Shown: positions 18,314 to 25,912 of the stretch, piece after piece
How positions within the stretch are numbered: position 1 is the first letter of the stretch
Layout: every line of letters begins with the position of its first letter
DNA from: Rhizobium sp. SL42
GTDB taxonomy: Bacteria > Pseudomonadota > Alphaproteobacteria > Rhizobiales > Rhizobiaceae
Direction of reading: 5' to 3'
Length of the DNA: 64,000 nucleotides
Assembly: GCF_021729845.1 (NCBI RefSeq)
Contig: NZ_CP063399.1
Span: 62,001-126,000, forward strand
Made by a program: the position numbers and the translations under genes
Notes under the pieces: generated by a model
Seen by the model: only the letters and a program-made list of their open reading frames with translations
What the model was told of the DNA's origin: nothing
The model's database searches: none

Positions 18314-18517
18314 TCACGCCGAGCCGATAGCCTCCAGATCCCGCTCCAGAGCGACGCGCCCCTGCTGAAGCTCGGCATTCCAGAGCCGATATTGCGGGCT
18401 ATTGTGATAGGCCGGCATGGGGGCCTCGATCGTGTAGGTGACGGCGGCGGCCGGCGACAGACCCTTTGTGGTCACGAGACGAACCATTTGGCCGACGATA
18501 AAACGGTGAGAAGGCAT
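18314..18517 (-). CDS. Small conserved-type hypothetical protein
   Basis: 67 residues from ATG 18517, with GGAGAAA just upstream. It begins MPSHRFIVGQMVRLVTTKG and has a basic/aromatic SH3-like look but no motif I can assign. It sits 97 bases upstream of the GT4 gene on the same strand and 15 bases after the 18533-18811 gene, so it may be co-transcribed with either. Confidence 0.6.
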   Translation of the reverse strand: MPSHRFIVGQMVRLVTTKGLSPAAAVTYTIEAPMPAYHNSPQYRLWNAELQQGRVALERDLEAIGSA

Positions 18518-18532
18518 GAGTTTCTCCAATCA

Positions 18533-18811
18533 TCAGTGCGTTGTGTTCAGGCTTTTCTGGCCGGAAAGGACTCTGTCCATGTCGAGAGCGGCATCCAGGT
18601 CCGACGGATCTATTTGGACCAGGCTCTTCTTCTTGCCGGCAAACACTTCAATCATGGTTGCCACGCGCCGATAGGCGAGCCAGGAGATTCCGGTGATCTG
18701 TTCCTCGTCGTCCTGCACCTGGTAGTCGCCAGCGGGACATGGCCCGTCCAGACCTTTGAGGGTGAAGGGCGCATCGAAATGCACGGTTCTCGTCTTCGTT
18801 CGCGTAAACAT
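18533..18811 (-). CDS. Hypothetical protein
   Basis: 92 residues with a good AAAGGAG Shine-Dalgarno before ATG 18811. The sequence starts MFTRTKTRTVHFDAPFTLKG and continues GPCPAGDYQVQDDEEQITGISWLAYRR; such short beta-rich proteins are frequent on rhizobial accessory replicons but their function is not known to me. It forms a pair with the downstream 67-residue gene. Confidence 0.65.
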   Translation of the reverse strand: MFTRTKTRTVHFDAPFTLKGLDGPCPAGDYQVQDDEEQITGISWLAYRRVATMIEVFAGKKKSLVQIDPSDLDAALDMDRVLSGQKSLNTTH

Positions 18812-18888
18812 CTGAGACTCCTTTGCGGGGGATCGGTGTCATGTGGCGGCAGTGCAGAGATCAGCTCGGGATGCGACCTCAGTGTTCA

Positions 18889-19059
18889 TCAAGCCTGCTT
18901 CGGCGGAACAGCGGGCCGCGCTGTAAACGGATGGATACTGCAATCCGGCCGCTTCCCGGCCCCTGACCTGATCTCGAAGACGTTCGGTCGGCATGTCGCA
19001 GACACGATCCGCTTTTTACGGATGTCAGCCAGTATGATCACCTTGTCCGAAGTCCCCAT
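18889..19059 (-). CDS. Short coupled ORF (56 aa), hypothetical
   Basis: ATG 19059 overlaps the stop codon of the upstream gene by one base (TAATG) and has GAGGAGCGG eight to ten bases before it. The product starts MGTSDKVIILADIRKKRIVS and ends VPPKQA at TGA 18889-18891. The coupling and the strong ribosome site are the evidence that it is translated. No domain recognised. Confidence 0.5.
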   Translation of the reverse strand: MGTSDKVIILADIRKKRIVSATCRPNVFEIRSGAGKRPDCSIHPFTARPAVPPKQA

Positions 19060-19361
19060 TAGCCGCCGCTCCTCACGGTTGTAGCAACTTGATCGCGACC
19101 ACAGGGACTTCCGCCCTCGCCTTCCCAGCGCGACATAGCCGTAGCGTGACTGAAAACAACAGTATCCCAGACGGCTGCCTGCATATCGCTCATGACCATT
19201 CCCTTGCGAAGGCGGTCGATGATCACGACCTCTCTTGCATAGTTGCCACCTGACTGCGCCCGGAGACCCGCGCTCGAGTAGCTTGAACGGTGGAGCAGCG
19301 CACGCAGAAGCGCCAGATCAGCCAGCTTTCGCTCACACTCTGGAGGATCGTTCTTCAGCAT
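19059..19361 (-). CDS. Hypothetical protein (100 aa)
   Basis: The frame starts MLKNDPPECERKLADLALLR and has an amphipathic middle (REVVIIDRLRKGMVMSDMQAAVWDTVVFSHATAMSRW). No clear ribosome site is seen at ATG 19361, and an internal start is possible. Support comes from its exact TAATG junction with the following small ORF. No family recognised. Confidence 0.45.
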   Translation of the reverse strand: MLKNDPPECERKLADLALLRALLHRSSYSSAGLRAQSGGNYAREVVIIDRLRKGMVMSDMQAAVWDTVVFSHATAMSRWEGEGGSPCGRDQVATTVRSGG

Positions 19362-19480
19362 GGTCGAAGGCCGAATGTCTGCCAGAGGCGGTCGTCATGG
19401 ACGATCACTGCAGTGGATTGCTTACGATCGACCATGACTTGTTCCTCTTCCGAGTTCGCCAAGCGCTTTGATTGGCGTCG

Positions 19481-19768
19481 TCAGGTCGCCGACTGGAGGG
19501 ACGACCCGAATGCACTGAGATCGAGTTCGATCATATGTCGTCGCCGAGACTGATAGGCTTGTCTCGCTGTCGTCAGGATGCGCTCCCGCAGGCGATCGAA
19601 TGCCAGGAGATAGTCGCGCTCCTTCCGGCGGTTGGTCGCCCCCTCACGCTCAAAGAGTGCCACAGGCAATAGAAACAGAACCTGGTTCAGACCATCATGC
19701 CCGATGAAACGAATGAAACCGCGGGTCTCGTCATAGGCACGGGTCGGATTGGGGAAAGAGAGGGTCAC
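19481..19768 (-). CDS. DUF1488-family small protein
   Basis: 95 residues. The opening MTLSFPNPTRAYDETRGFIRF followed by GHDGLNQVLFLLPVALFE is the DUF1488 pattern, a short protein of unknown function common in rhizobia. Its ATG overlaps the stop of the upstream 82-residue gene by four bases (ATGA), so the two are translationally coupled. Confidence 0.7.
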   Translation of the reverse strand: MTLSFPNPTRAYDETRGFIRFIGHDGLNQVLFLLPVALFEREGATNRRKERDYLLAFDRLRERILTTARQAYQSRRRHMIELDLSAFGSSLQSAT

Positions 19769-20013
19769 AGGCTCGTGACCTGACAGCTACTTTTCAGCCG
19801 CGCGAGGACGGCCTTGTCTGCCCAGAGGTTCACGGCGGAAATCAATTCGCCGGATCTGTGGACGCCCTTCTGGTAGAGGGTAATCGCATGCCGCGCCGCG
19901 CCGCGGTCCAGTTCGCAAAGCGGTTCTTCATAGCGAAACCCGGCATGCCGGAGCGCGTTTCTGATGATGTTGATGTCGAAGCTGCCGATAGGCTGATGAA
20001 GGTCGGAAGACAT
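19765..20013 (-). CDS. Hypothetical protein, first gene of a small coupled pair
   Basis: 82 residues with AGGAGG upstream of ATG 20013 (GAGGACGTC on the coding strand). It begins MSSDLHQPIGSFDINIIRNAL and contains RHAITLYQKGVHRSGELISAVNLWADK, a mostly helical small protein. It is coupled to the DUF1488 gene. Function unknown. Confidence 0.6.
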   Translation of the reverse strand: MSSDLHQPIGSFDINIIRNALRHAGFRYEEPLCELDRGAARHAITLYQKGVHRSGELISAVNLWADKAVLARLKSSCQVTSL

Positions 20014-20371
20014 GACGTCCTCCTTTATTGGGGCCAGGGTGAGTGCCGCCCAGAAAATGGCAGTGCCCGTTCAATGGCTGCCACTTCGATGAATATGGGC
20101 TGGCTTGTCAGAACTTGCAAGGACCTTTAAAAAATATCCATAGGGCACGATCGGAGTCGCCGTCGTCATATGGTCAGTGCCGCGCGTCGCTCCGGCACAA
20201 ATAAAGTCTCCTCTACGGTCGCCTTCAAAGAAGGGATGGCTTGCTGTGGCATGTCTTTAACCTGAGCGGTGCGGCCAGAGCGATCCACGAAATCTGTCGT
20301 CGTGATTCACACTCCTTGCGCTGGCGTGGATGCGGAACTAATTGCCGCTCCGGCGCCATGTTCACATCAGC
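20014..20371. other. Intergenic stretch without recognisable gene
   Basis: About 358 bases. It presumably holds the promoter of the 20013-19481 pair, with an AT-rich TTTAAAAAATATCCATAG string near 20126-20144. I see no protein-coding or RNA signature that I can support. Confidence 0.4.
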
Positions 20372-20728
20372 TCAAATCAAGGGCACAACGATAAATCCAC
20401 GCTCGCTCGCGGCGCATTGCTGATAGGGCGAGCTGATCGACTGCTTTCGGGTATCCAACCGACCACCTTCAATGCCGAAATGAGAAGGCGCTGAGCAGCC
20501 GCAATGGGCCGTTACCCTCGGCTGGGGCGATGGGGTGCGCAGCGTCTTCCAGACGACGCAGCCGAACTTGTATTTCGTCTCAAGCTCCGCCTGCTTCTCG
20601 TCGCCCAGGCGGACGTAGGAAGCGTGGGCAAGTTTGTCGCCGTCGTCTCGCGTCGAGGCGTAATCGCACGATCCCCAGACCTTGCCCGTCGATGACCAGT
20701 GCGCACAGTTTTCACATCGCCTGCTCAT
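20372..20728 (-). CDS. Cys-containing hypothetical protein
   Basis: 118 residues from ATG 20728, preceded by AGGAGATACTGC. The N-terminus MSRRCENCAHWSSTGKVWGSC carries a CxxC...C cluster that could bind a metal, and another Cys pair (AHCGCSAP) lies near residue 85. The frame is open far upstream, but that extension runs into a methylase remnant and antisense DUF982 sequence, so the ATG with the ribosome site is preferred. Confidence 0.6.
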   Translation of the reverse strand: MSRRCENCAHWSSTGKVWGSCDYASTRDDGDKLAHASYVRLGDEKQAELETKYKFGCVVWKTLRTPSPQPRVTAHCGCSAPSHFGIEGGRLDTRKQSISSPYQQCAASERGFIVVPLI

Positions 20729-20779
20729 GCAGTATCTCCTGGAATGTTGAAGAGGTAGGACTGGTTTCGCTCCAGGCGA

Positions 20780-20962
20780 CCAAGCGGGCGGATTGATCCA
20801 TAAGACCTCTGTCCGAGCTTTCGCCCCATCAGTGCGGGCCATGGTCTCGACGCGGTGCCATCCACGCATGGCGCTGTCGTATAGTTCTGATTGGTATCCT
20901 GAGATGATCACCATCGCGCGCGATGCGTCGAACACCCTGCGGCGAACGTTTGAGTGGTTCAT
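20780..20962 (-). pseudogene. C-terminal remnant of a DNA adenine methyltransferase
   Basis: A stretch reading VFDASRAMVIISGYQSELYD, then GWHRVETMART and ARTEVLWIN, matches the C-terminal end of D12-class (phage/plasmid) N6-adenine methyltransferases, where the ISGY..LYD and RTEVLW.N strings are characteristic. The catalytic DPPY part is absent because upstream the frame is replaced by sequence antisense to the DUF982 gene. It is a fragment, probably left by a deletion. The frame stays open into the next gene at 20728, but this is likely fortuitous. Confidence 0.6.
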
Positions 20963-21083
20963 TCCCCACCTAGCAGCGACACTGAAAGGTGCCTCTCTCC
21001 GATTAGCAAGTGCACGCCGTGGAGGGCCGTGGTAGGGTCCGTCTCCGGGGGCATTCTCTCGGTCTAACCGAAGGAAACCTCCT

Positions 21084-21353
21084 ATGGGTTCTGTGATCGA
21101 GATTGGCTTCCAACTTAATTGGAAGCAGCCTGTTTTGGTTGGCGAAGGCGACCTCTGCGACACCGCAATCTTGGGGCCCCGTGCTGGCCTGAAATACCTG
21201 CAGGACAGCTTGCCATTGCGCTCCGGAAAAACGTACTGGAATGCGATCAACGAATGTAGCGCTGCTCTTCGCCACGGACGTGATTTGGACCGATCTAGGG
21301 TATCTTTCATTGCCGCCTACGCGGAATGCATGGTGAAAATTGATGGCCATTAG
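21084..21353 (+). CDS. DUF982-domain protein
   Basis: 89 residues with GGAAACCTCCT before the ATG. The pattern W(K)QPVLVGEGDLCDTAILGPRAGLKYLQD...YWNAINECSAALRHGRD matches DUF982, a family of roughly 80-residue proteins that is multiplied in rhizobial genomes and of unknown function. It stands alone on the plus strand between minus-strand genes. Confidence 0.75.
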   Translation: MGSVIEIGFQLNWKQPVLVGEGDLCDTAILGPRAGLKYLQDSLPLRSGKTYWNAINECSAALRHGRDLDRSRVSFIAAYAECMVKIDGH

Positions 21354-21384
21354 GCACCGCCCGCGGGTTCTGTCAGGGCGACGG

Positions 21385-22254
21385 TCATTCCGAGCTCTCC
21401 GTGGCGGCAACGGCTGATCGCAGCAGATCGTTCAAGGACTCGAGTTCGGCAACGCGGGCCGCGGCGGCTCTTACTTCGCGTCGAAGGCGGCACACCTCCG
21501 GTAGGTGTGAATGTATATCGTCAATTTCGACGCCTTTGGCTGCCGATGCCTTCACGGCGCAAGGCCCGCACCGAGCGCGGTCGGTTTCATAAAAACAATC
21601 TTCGGGGTGCGGGCAGACTTCTTGGACATCCTGTTTCTTGAGCAAGCGAGACGCGTCAGACAGTGTGAACGCTACTTGCGCCTCTAGATCAGCCACATGT
21701 GATGAGGCCGTGGGTTGTTCATCGTTGCCATGTTGCGCGAGGACAGAATCATCGTCAGGCAGCTGACGGGTGAGGGATAATGGAGCTCTCGCGTTGTATC
21801 TGAGAGCAATATGACTGCCGACCCCCTCTACGAAGCCGACATGAGCATCATCTACGACGTCGTGACGAAAACCGTCGTCGTATCCTTTCGAGGAAAGATC
21901 ACCCTTCTCGGACCCTTCCCAAATCGCCGTGCCGCTATGCTTGCGGGTGAGAGCTTCTGTCGAGAGAGAGGCTGGGGCACGTAGCTGGTGCGGTTCGTTC
22001 TGCGCTTGTGCGCGATGCGTTTCTCCATCGTGCGTTGCGGCTAAAACAGCAGCCTCTGCATGTTCACCCGCCAAATTCGTCTGGGGCGCTGGGGTCGGGT
22101 CGAAGTCGTCGTAGCTGGGGTCAATCCATCCTTCTCCGGCGCACTCCCAGCACGGTTCGTCGTCTTGACCGCAGATGCAATCGCCAGGCCAGCACTCGCA
22201 CCTGTGATAGCCCCGACCGTTGCAGGCGGCGCATTTCGTGAGCATGTCGCTCAT
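21385..22254 (-). CDS. Protein with DnaJ-like cysteine-rich N-terminus
   Basis: 289 residues. The N-terminus has CAACNGRGYHRCECWPGDCIC and CWECAGEGW, i.e. CxxCxGxG-type repeats like the zinc-binding region of DnaJ. The centre is low-complexity and acidic, a second Cys group (CPHPEDCF, CGPCAVK) lies near residue 225, and the C-terminus is a coiled coil (RRLRREVRAAAARVAELESLN). Function unknown; such proteins occur on phage and plasmid accessory segments. It may run on from the small genes at 22270-22630. Confidence 0.55.
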   Translation of the reverse strand: MSDMLTKCAACNGRGYHRCECWPGDCICGQDDEPCWECAGEGWIDPSYDDFDPTPAPQTNLAGEHAEAAVLAATHDGETHRAQAQNEPHQLRAPASLSTEALTRKHSGTAIWEGSEKGDLSSKGYDDGFRHDVVDDAHVGFVEGVGSHIALRYNARAPLSLTRQLPDDDSVLAQHGNDEQPTASSHVADLEAQVAFTLSDASRLLKKQDVQEVCPHPEDCFYETDRARCGPCAVKASAAKGVEIDDIHSHLPEVCRLRREVRAAAARVAELESLNDLLRSAVAATESSE

Positions 22255-22269
22255 GTCAGTCTCCCCCCG

Positions 22270-22491
22270 TCAGGTTCGAGGGCGTGCCGACCCGATACGG
22301 CTTCTTCGTTCGCCAGAATTCCCTGCTTTTGCAGGCCATGCCGGAGTACTCGCTTTCGTTAGCGCATTGCCGGCACGGGCTTCGATGGCGTCGTCTAGAG
22401 ACAGATCCCACACCTCGTCCGCAGTGAGATGAAGTCCTCGAGCGTTCGCGGCCGCGTGCATGATGGCCATGTAGACGTCTCGCTTAACCAT
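22270..22491 (-). CDS. Small hypothetical protein (73 aa)
   Basis: The product starts MVKRDVYMAIMHAAANARGL and continues HLTADEVWDLSLDDAIEARA, a short helical protein. Its start overlaps the 3' end of the 48-residue ORF upstream by eight bases, and it is followed 15 bases later by the Cys-rich gene. This suggests a small minus-strand operon that was cut on its 5' side by the IS3-family element. Confidence 0.5.
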   Translation of the reverse strand: MVKRDVYMAIMHAAANARGLHLTADEVWDLSLDDAIEARAGNALTKASTPAWPAKAGNSGERRSRIGSARPRT

Positions 22492-22630
22492 TGTCCGAGC
22501 CCTCCGTGGTGGCGAGGGCGACGCGAGCCTCTTCCTCGCTATCGAACCACTTGATCTCGGTCTCGTCAGGATCGCAGTGTTCGTCCCATGTGACCGGCAC
22601 ATCAGGCATCCACTTGTCCGGTCGCTTCAT
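22484..22630 (-). CDS. Short ORF (48 aa) abutting the IS3 element
   Basis: ATG 22630 to TAA 22484 encodes a product starting MKRPDKWMPDVPVTWDEHCD and then FDSEEEARVALAT. It overlaps the next gene. The ATG lies almost at the IS boundary and no ribosome site is present in the adjoining IS end, so the gene may have lost its promoter and perhaps its true N-terminus to the insertion. Confidence 0.45.
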   Translation of the reverse strand: MKRPDKWMPDVPVTWDEHCDPDETEIKWFDSEEEARVALATTEGSDNG

Positions 22631-22701
22631 GAGGGTTGACCTGAGACCCTGAACTTCCTCCAATTTTTGGTAGAGTCCGTCGTATTAAGGAGACGGACGG
22701 A

Positions 22702-22968
22702 ATGAAGCGTGCACGGTTTACGGACGAGCAGATCATCGGAATGCTGAAGGAGCAGGAGAGCGGCCAGAGAACGGCTGATGTCTGCCGCAAGCACGGAATA
22801 TCCGAGGCGACGTTCTATAAATACAAGGCCAAGTATGGCGGCATGGATGTATCCGATGCCCGCAAGCTGAAGGCTTTGGAAGATGAGAATGCCAAGCTGA
22901 AGAAGCTGCTCGCCGAGGCGATGCTGGACAACGCCATTTTGAAGGATGTTGCCTCAAAAAAATGGTGA
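22702..22968 (+). CDS. IS3-family transposase OrfA
   Basis: 88 residues. It starts [20 protein letters not shown] with the HTH region [24 protein letters not shown] and a leucine-zipper-like tail ([27 protein letters not shown]). This is a normal IS407-group OrfA, which binds the IS ends. It overlaps orfB by seven bases across the A7 tract. Confidence 0.93.
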   Translation: MKRARFTDEQIIGMLKEQESGQRTADVCRKHGISEATFYKYKAKYGGMDVSDARKLKALEDENAKLKKLLAEAMLDNAILKDVASKKW

Positions 22969-23801
22969 CGCCCGGCGCAAGGCGGGATGCGGTGGCCCAT
23001 GTCTGCAAGGAGCATGACGTGAGCCAGCGTCGGGCGTGTGCGATCCTGACCATTGATCGGTCGAGCGTGCGATATTGCAGCGTTCGGCCGAACGATGCCT
23101 CCATTCGAGAGGCCATGAGGCAGGTTGCGTCCGAGCGCCGCCGCTTCGGTTATCGCCGCATCCATGTGATGCTGGATCGGCAGGGCATTGTCATGAACCT
23201 GAAGAAGCTGCGTCGCCTCTACCGTGAGGAAAAGCTTGCAGTTCGCAAGCGCGGCGGCCGTAAGCGGGCATTGGGAACACGACGGCCCATCGCGCTGCCG
23301 TCACGGGCCAACGAACGGTGGAGCCTCGACTTCGTCAGTGATGCATTCACCGATGGGCGGCGGTTCCGCGTCTTGGCCGTCGTCGATGACTTTACGCGAG
23401 AATGCCTGGCGCTGGTCGCCGACACATCCCTTTCGGGTCTGCGCGTCACGCGTGAACTCGATATCGTCATGGCTCAACGCGGACGCCCTCACACGATTGT
23501 CTCAGACAACGGCACGGAACTGACCTCAATGGCAATCCTCAGATGGTGCCAGCAGACACGTGTCGAATGGCACTACATTGCACCGGGAAAGCCGATGCAA
23601 AACGGCTTCGTGGAAAGCTTCAATGGTAGTTTCCGCGACGAGTGCCTCAACGAAACACTATTCTCGTCACTGCCTCACGCCAGAGCCGAGATCACCGCAT
23701 GGAAGGAGGATTACAACAAGCAACGACCGCATTCATCGCTGGGCAATATCACGCCCAACGAATTCGCCGTGAAAATGGCTATGGAAAAACAGGCCGCATA
23801 A
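22962..23801 (+). CDS. IS3-family transposase OrfB (DDE integrase domain)
   Basis: 279 residues with the rve catalytic core: [14 protein letters not shown] carries the first Asp, [11 protein letters not shown] the second, and [17 protein letters not shown] the Glu. The C-terminal [14 protein letters not shown] is typical. It is probably expressed as an OrfAB fusion by -1 slippage. The frame is intact, so the element may still be mobile. Confidence 0.94.
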   Translation: MVTPGARRDAVAHVCKEHDVSQRRACAILTIDRSSVRYCSVRPNDASIREAMRQVASERRRFGYRRIHVMLDRQGIVMNLKKLRRLYREEKLAVRKRGGRKRALGTRRPIALPSRANERWSLDFVSDAFTDGRRFRVLAVVDDFTRECLALVADTSLSGLRVTRELDIVMAQRGRPHTIVSDNGTELTSMAILRWCQQTRVEWHYIAPGKPMQNGFVESFNGSFRDECLNETLFSSLPHARAEITAWKEDYNKQRPHSSLGNITPNEFAVKMAMEKQAA

Positions 23802-23865
23802 AGCCAGATTGAAGATCCAAGACTCTCCTGAAAACTGGAGGGGAGATGGGTCTCAGGTCAACCCT

Positions 23866-24912
23866 GATGCCCGCTACGAACAGATCACACCCGACGACTA
23901 CGATTGGCAAGAGGGATGGCAGGCATTCGAAACATCCATTAAATCCGAGGCCCGTTTTTTCAGCCGCACGGCGGCAAGGCAGTTAGACGATCTGTTTGCA
24001 ACGATCGGAGAGATGCAAACGCGCAACGGTCGCCCCATTATCGTTGATGCAGGCCCGGAGACTGCGTTGACGCAACTGTTTCGTGCTCGCGTATTTCAAT
24101 CAACATCACAGCTTGAAACAGCCCTCGCTCGCCCAGACCTCAGTCTCGCACCGCCACCATCGCGCCTTGCATCGGCAGGCCGAATGAACGCGCATGGCAT
24201 CTCGGTTTTCTACGGAGCGACCGAGGCCGGAATTGCACTGGCGGAAGTCCGCCCGCCAGTCGGTTCTCACGTGATGGTTGCTCGCTTCGATATTGCGCGC
24301 CGGGTTCGGCTTCTTGATTTGACTTCGCTTCCGGACCTCATGGAAGACGGCAGCATCTTCGATCCTCAATATGCTGTCCGTCTAGGGCGGATGCGGTTCA
24401 TGAAGACGTTGACGCGGCGCATGTCAAGACCAGTGATGCCTGACGATCAAATGTCGGACTATCTGCCAACACAAGCTGTTGCCGACTTTCTCGCCACAGA
24501 GAGTAAGACCCCTTTGGACGGCATCATATTCCCGTCCGTCCAAGCGACCGGTTGGGGACTCAACGTTGTCCTGTTCCACAAATCTTCGCGGGTGGAAGAA
24601 CTGGACATCCCGAAGGATACCGACATTTCCGCTCAAACCCACTCCACCGATGACGAAGGCCCCTACCCAGACTTCACCGTTTACGAAGAAGTACCTCCCG
24701 CCGAACGGGTGCCCGAGGAGCAAAAGCCGCGCCACCCATTTATGATACCCAGCTCTGATTGGGACGATATTGCCGAAGGGGACTATCGCGAGACCACGCT
24801 CCGGATTGACCCTCAAGCAGTATGGGTGCATGTCATTGAAGGCGTCAAAATCGAGACCAGCCAGCACAAGGTCAGCCGACATCGGTGGACCAAAACTGAC
24901 ACCCCATTCTGA
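23866..24912 (+). pseudogene. RES-domain protein, 5' end removed at the IS3 boundary
   Basis: The frame emerges from the IS right end (NPDARYEQITPDDYDWQEGW) and runs about 350 codons to a stop at 24912. The RES domain is seen in LFRARVFQS (Arg), then FYGATEAGIALAEVRPP (Glu) and ARFDIARRVRLLDL. RES proteins are NAD-consuming toxins or related enzymes, and longer ones carry an N-terminal helical domain, part of which remains here. The start codon and first residues are missing. No Xre/DUF2384-type antitoxin gene is seen nearby. Confidence 0.7.
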
Positions 24913-25045
24913 TGTTCTCAGCCAAAGTTCCCGTCACCTAAGGCGTTCGCAAGATGTGTGCCGTATTCCAGCACACACGCGGCAACGGGACCGACGCGTG
25001 CCCCCCGTCGCATCCCCTGGACCTGGCTCACCATTGGCATTGAGC

Positions 25046-25159
25046 TTACTGCGCCATACAAACGTCCCGCCGTTCTATCGATTGTGCGACCTCCTTGGCG
25101 AATGTGGACTTTCCAACGTGAGAGGTCCCCGCGATAAGGACACCTAGTGCCTGCTGCAT
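25046..25159 (-). pseudogene. N-terminal fragment of a P-loop kinase/ATPase
   Basis: ATG 25159 opens MQQALGVLIAGTSHVGKST, a Walker A (GTSHVGKST) typical of small AAA/kinase-like proteins, followed by FAKEVAQSI, but the frame stops after 37 codons. A neighbouring frame continues with YGAVSSMPMVSQVQGMRRG down to about 24918, so a frameshift is possible. I treat it as a decayed fragment. Confidence 0.45.
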
Positions 25160-25912
25160 ACGACGAAGCTCCCTGCGGCAATTGTTTTTCAGAGAAAGGA
25201 AGATGGGCACGGAGTGACCGCTGAGGGCGCCCATGTGACATACGGCTCCCACAGTGACATGTTCGCTCTCGAGCACCTTAGTGGATCACGCTAACGTCCC
25301 AAATGGAGGCGCTTTGCCGTCCGGCAGCACAGGGGCCGTATCCTAACCGTCAGCTTTTGACCAACTTGTGCGAGCAAGCCGACACTCACTTTTCGTAGTG
25401 CCGCATGGTCGCCAGTGCGAGATGCACAGCGTACAGACTGTTCACGGCTTTCGATTGGACGTATCAGCGTGGTGCAGCTAACTCTTAAATCAGACGCAGA
25501 AACGCGCAGATCGTGGCAGGCGAGATATGACAACTGCCGCCCCATTGAAATTCATACTCAGCAGGAAGCTTCAGACGTTGGTACTCAACCGAGATCCCGC
25601 GCCACGCTGTCACGGCATGTTTCTCGACTGGTCGCTCGGCGTCTAAAAATTCCAGTTGCAGCGCGGCTTCGGTGTTCATCGGCACACTTTGTTTATCTGA
25701 GATTGTCTGCCTATTTGCGGTTCAGCCACCAGTCGGCATGCGATTTGACGATTCACAAGAATAGTCGAATATTCGCGATTTATGCTCGGATCTCATCACA
25801 TCTTCACGAATAGTAAACCCGTCTATCTGAGAATTAGCACCATCAGATTTGATGGTTACTCGAAGCTTGCCGGATTGGCTGGCGAGCCGAGCTGAATACT
25901 CGGGGGAATGAA
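25160..25912. other. Long intergenic stretch, no supported gene
   Basis: Roughly 750 bases of mixed composition, more AT-rich toward the 3' end (25720-25860), where an ATTCGCGATTTATGCTCGG-like region leads into the chemoreceptor gene. Only short, unconvincing frames occur. It probably contains the chemoreceptor promoter and decayed accessory DNA. Confidence 0.4.

Larger units (their letters stand above)
22637..23860 (+). mobile_element. IS3-family insertion sequence (IS407-like group)
   Basis: The ends are TGACCTGAGACCC at the left and the reverse complement GGGTCTCAGGTCA at the right; terminal identity extends outward to AGGGT/ACCCT, giving an 18-bp perfect inverted repeat (22632-22649 and 23848-23865). 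Two overlapping frames encode the transposase, with a run of seven A at 22956-22962 at the overlap, a usual site for programmed frameshifting. The expected 4-bp direct repeats are absent (GGGT and ACCC flank the TGACCT ends; CATG and GATG flank the longer repeat). Confidence 0.88.

Noticed and set aside
18071..19084. Long plus-strand frame of 337 codons
   Set aside because: It is antisense to the GT4 5' end and two or three small minus-strand genes that have ribosome sites, and shows no domain.
20372..21310. Single 312-residue minus-strand protein
   Set aside because: The first 110 codons are antisense to the DUF982 gene and the next part is a methylase remnant; only the last 118 codons have a proper ribosome site.
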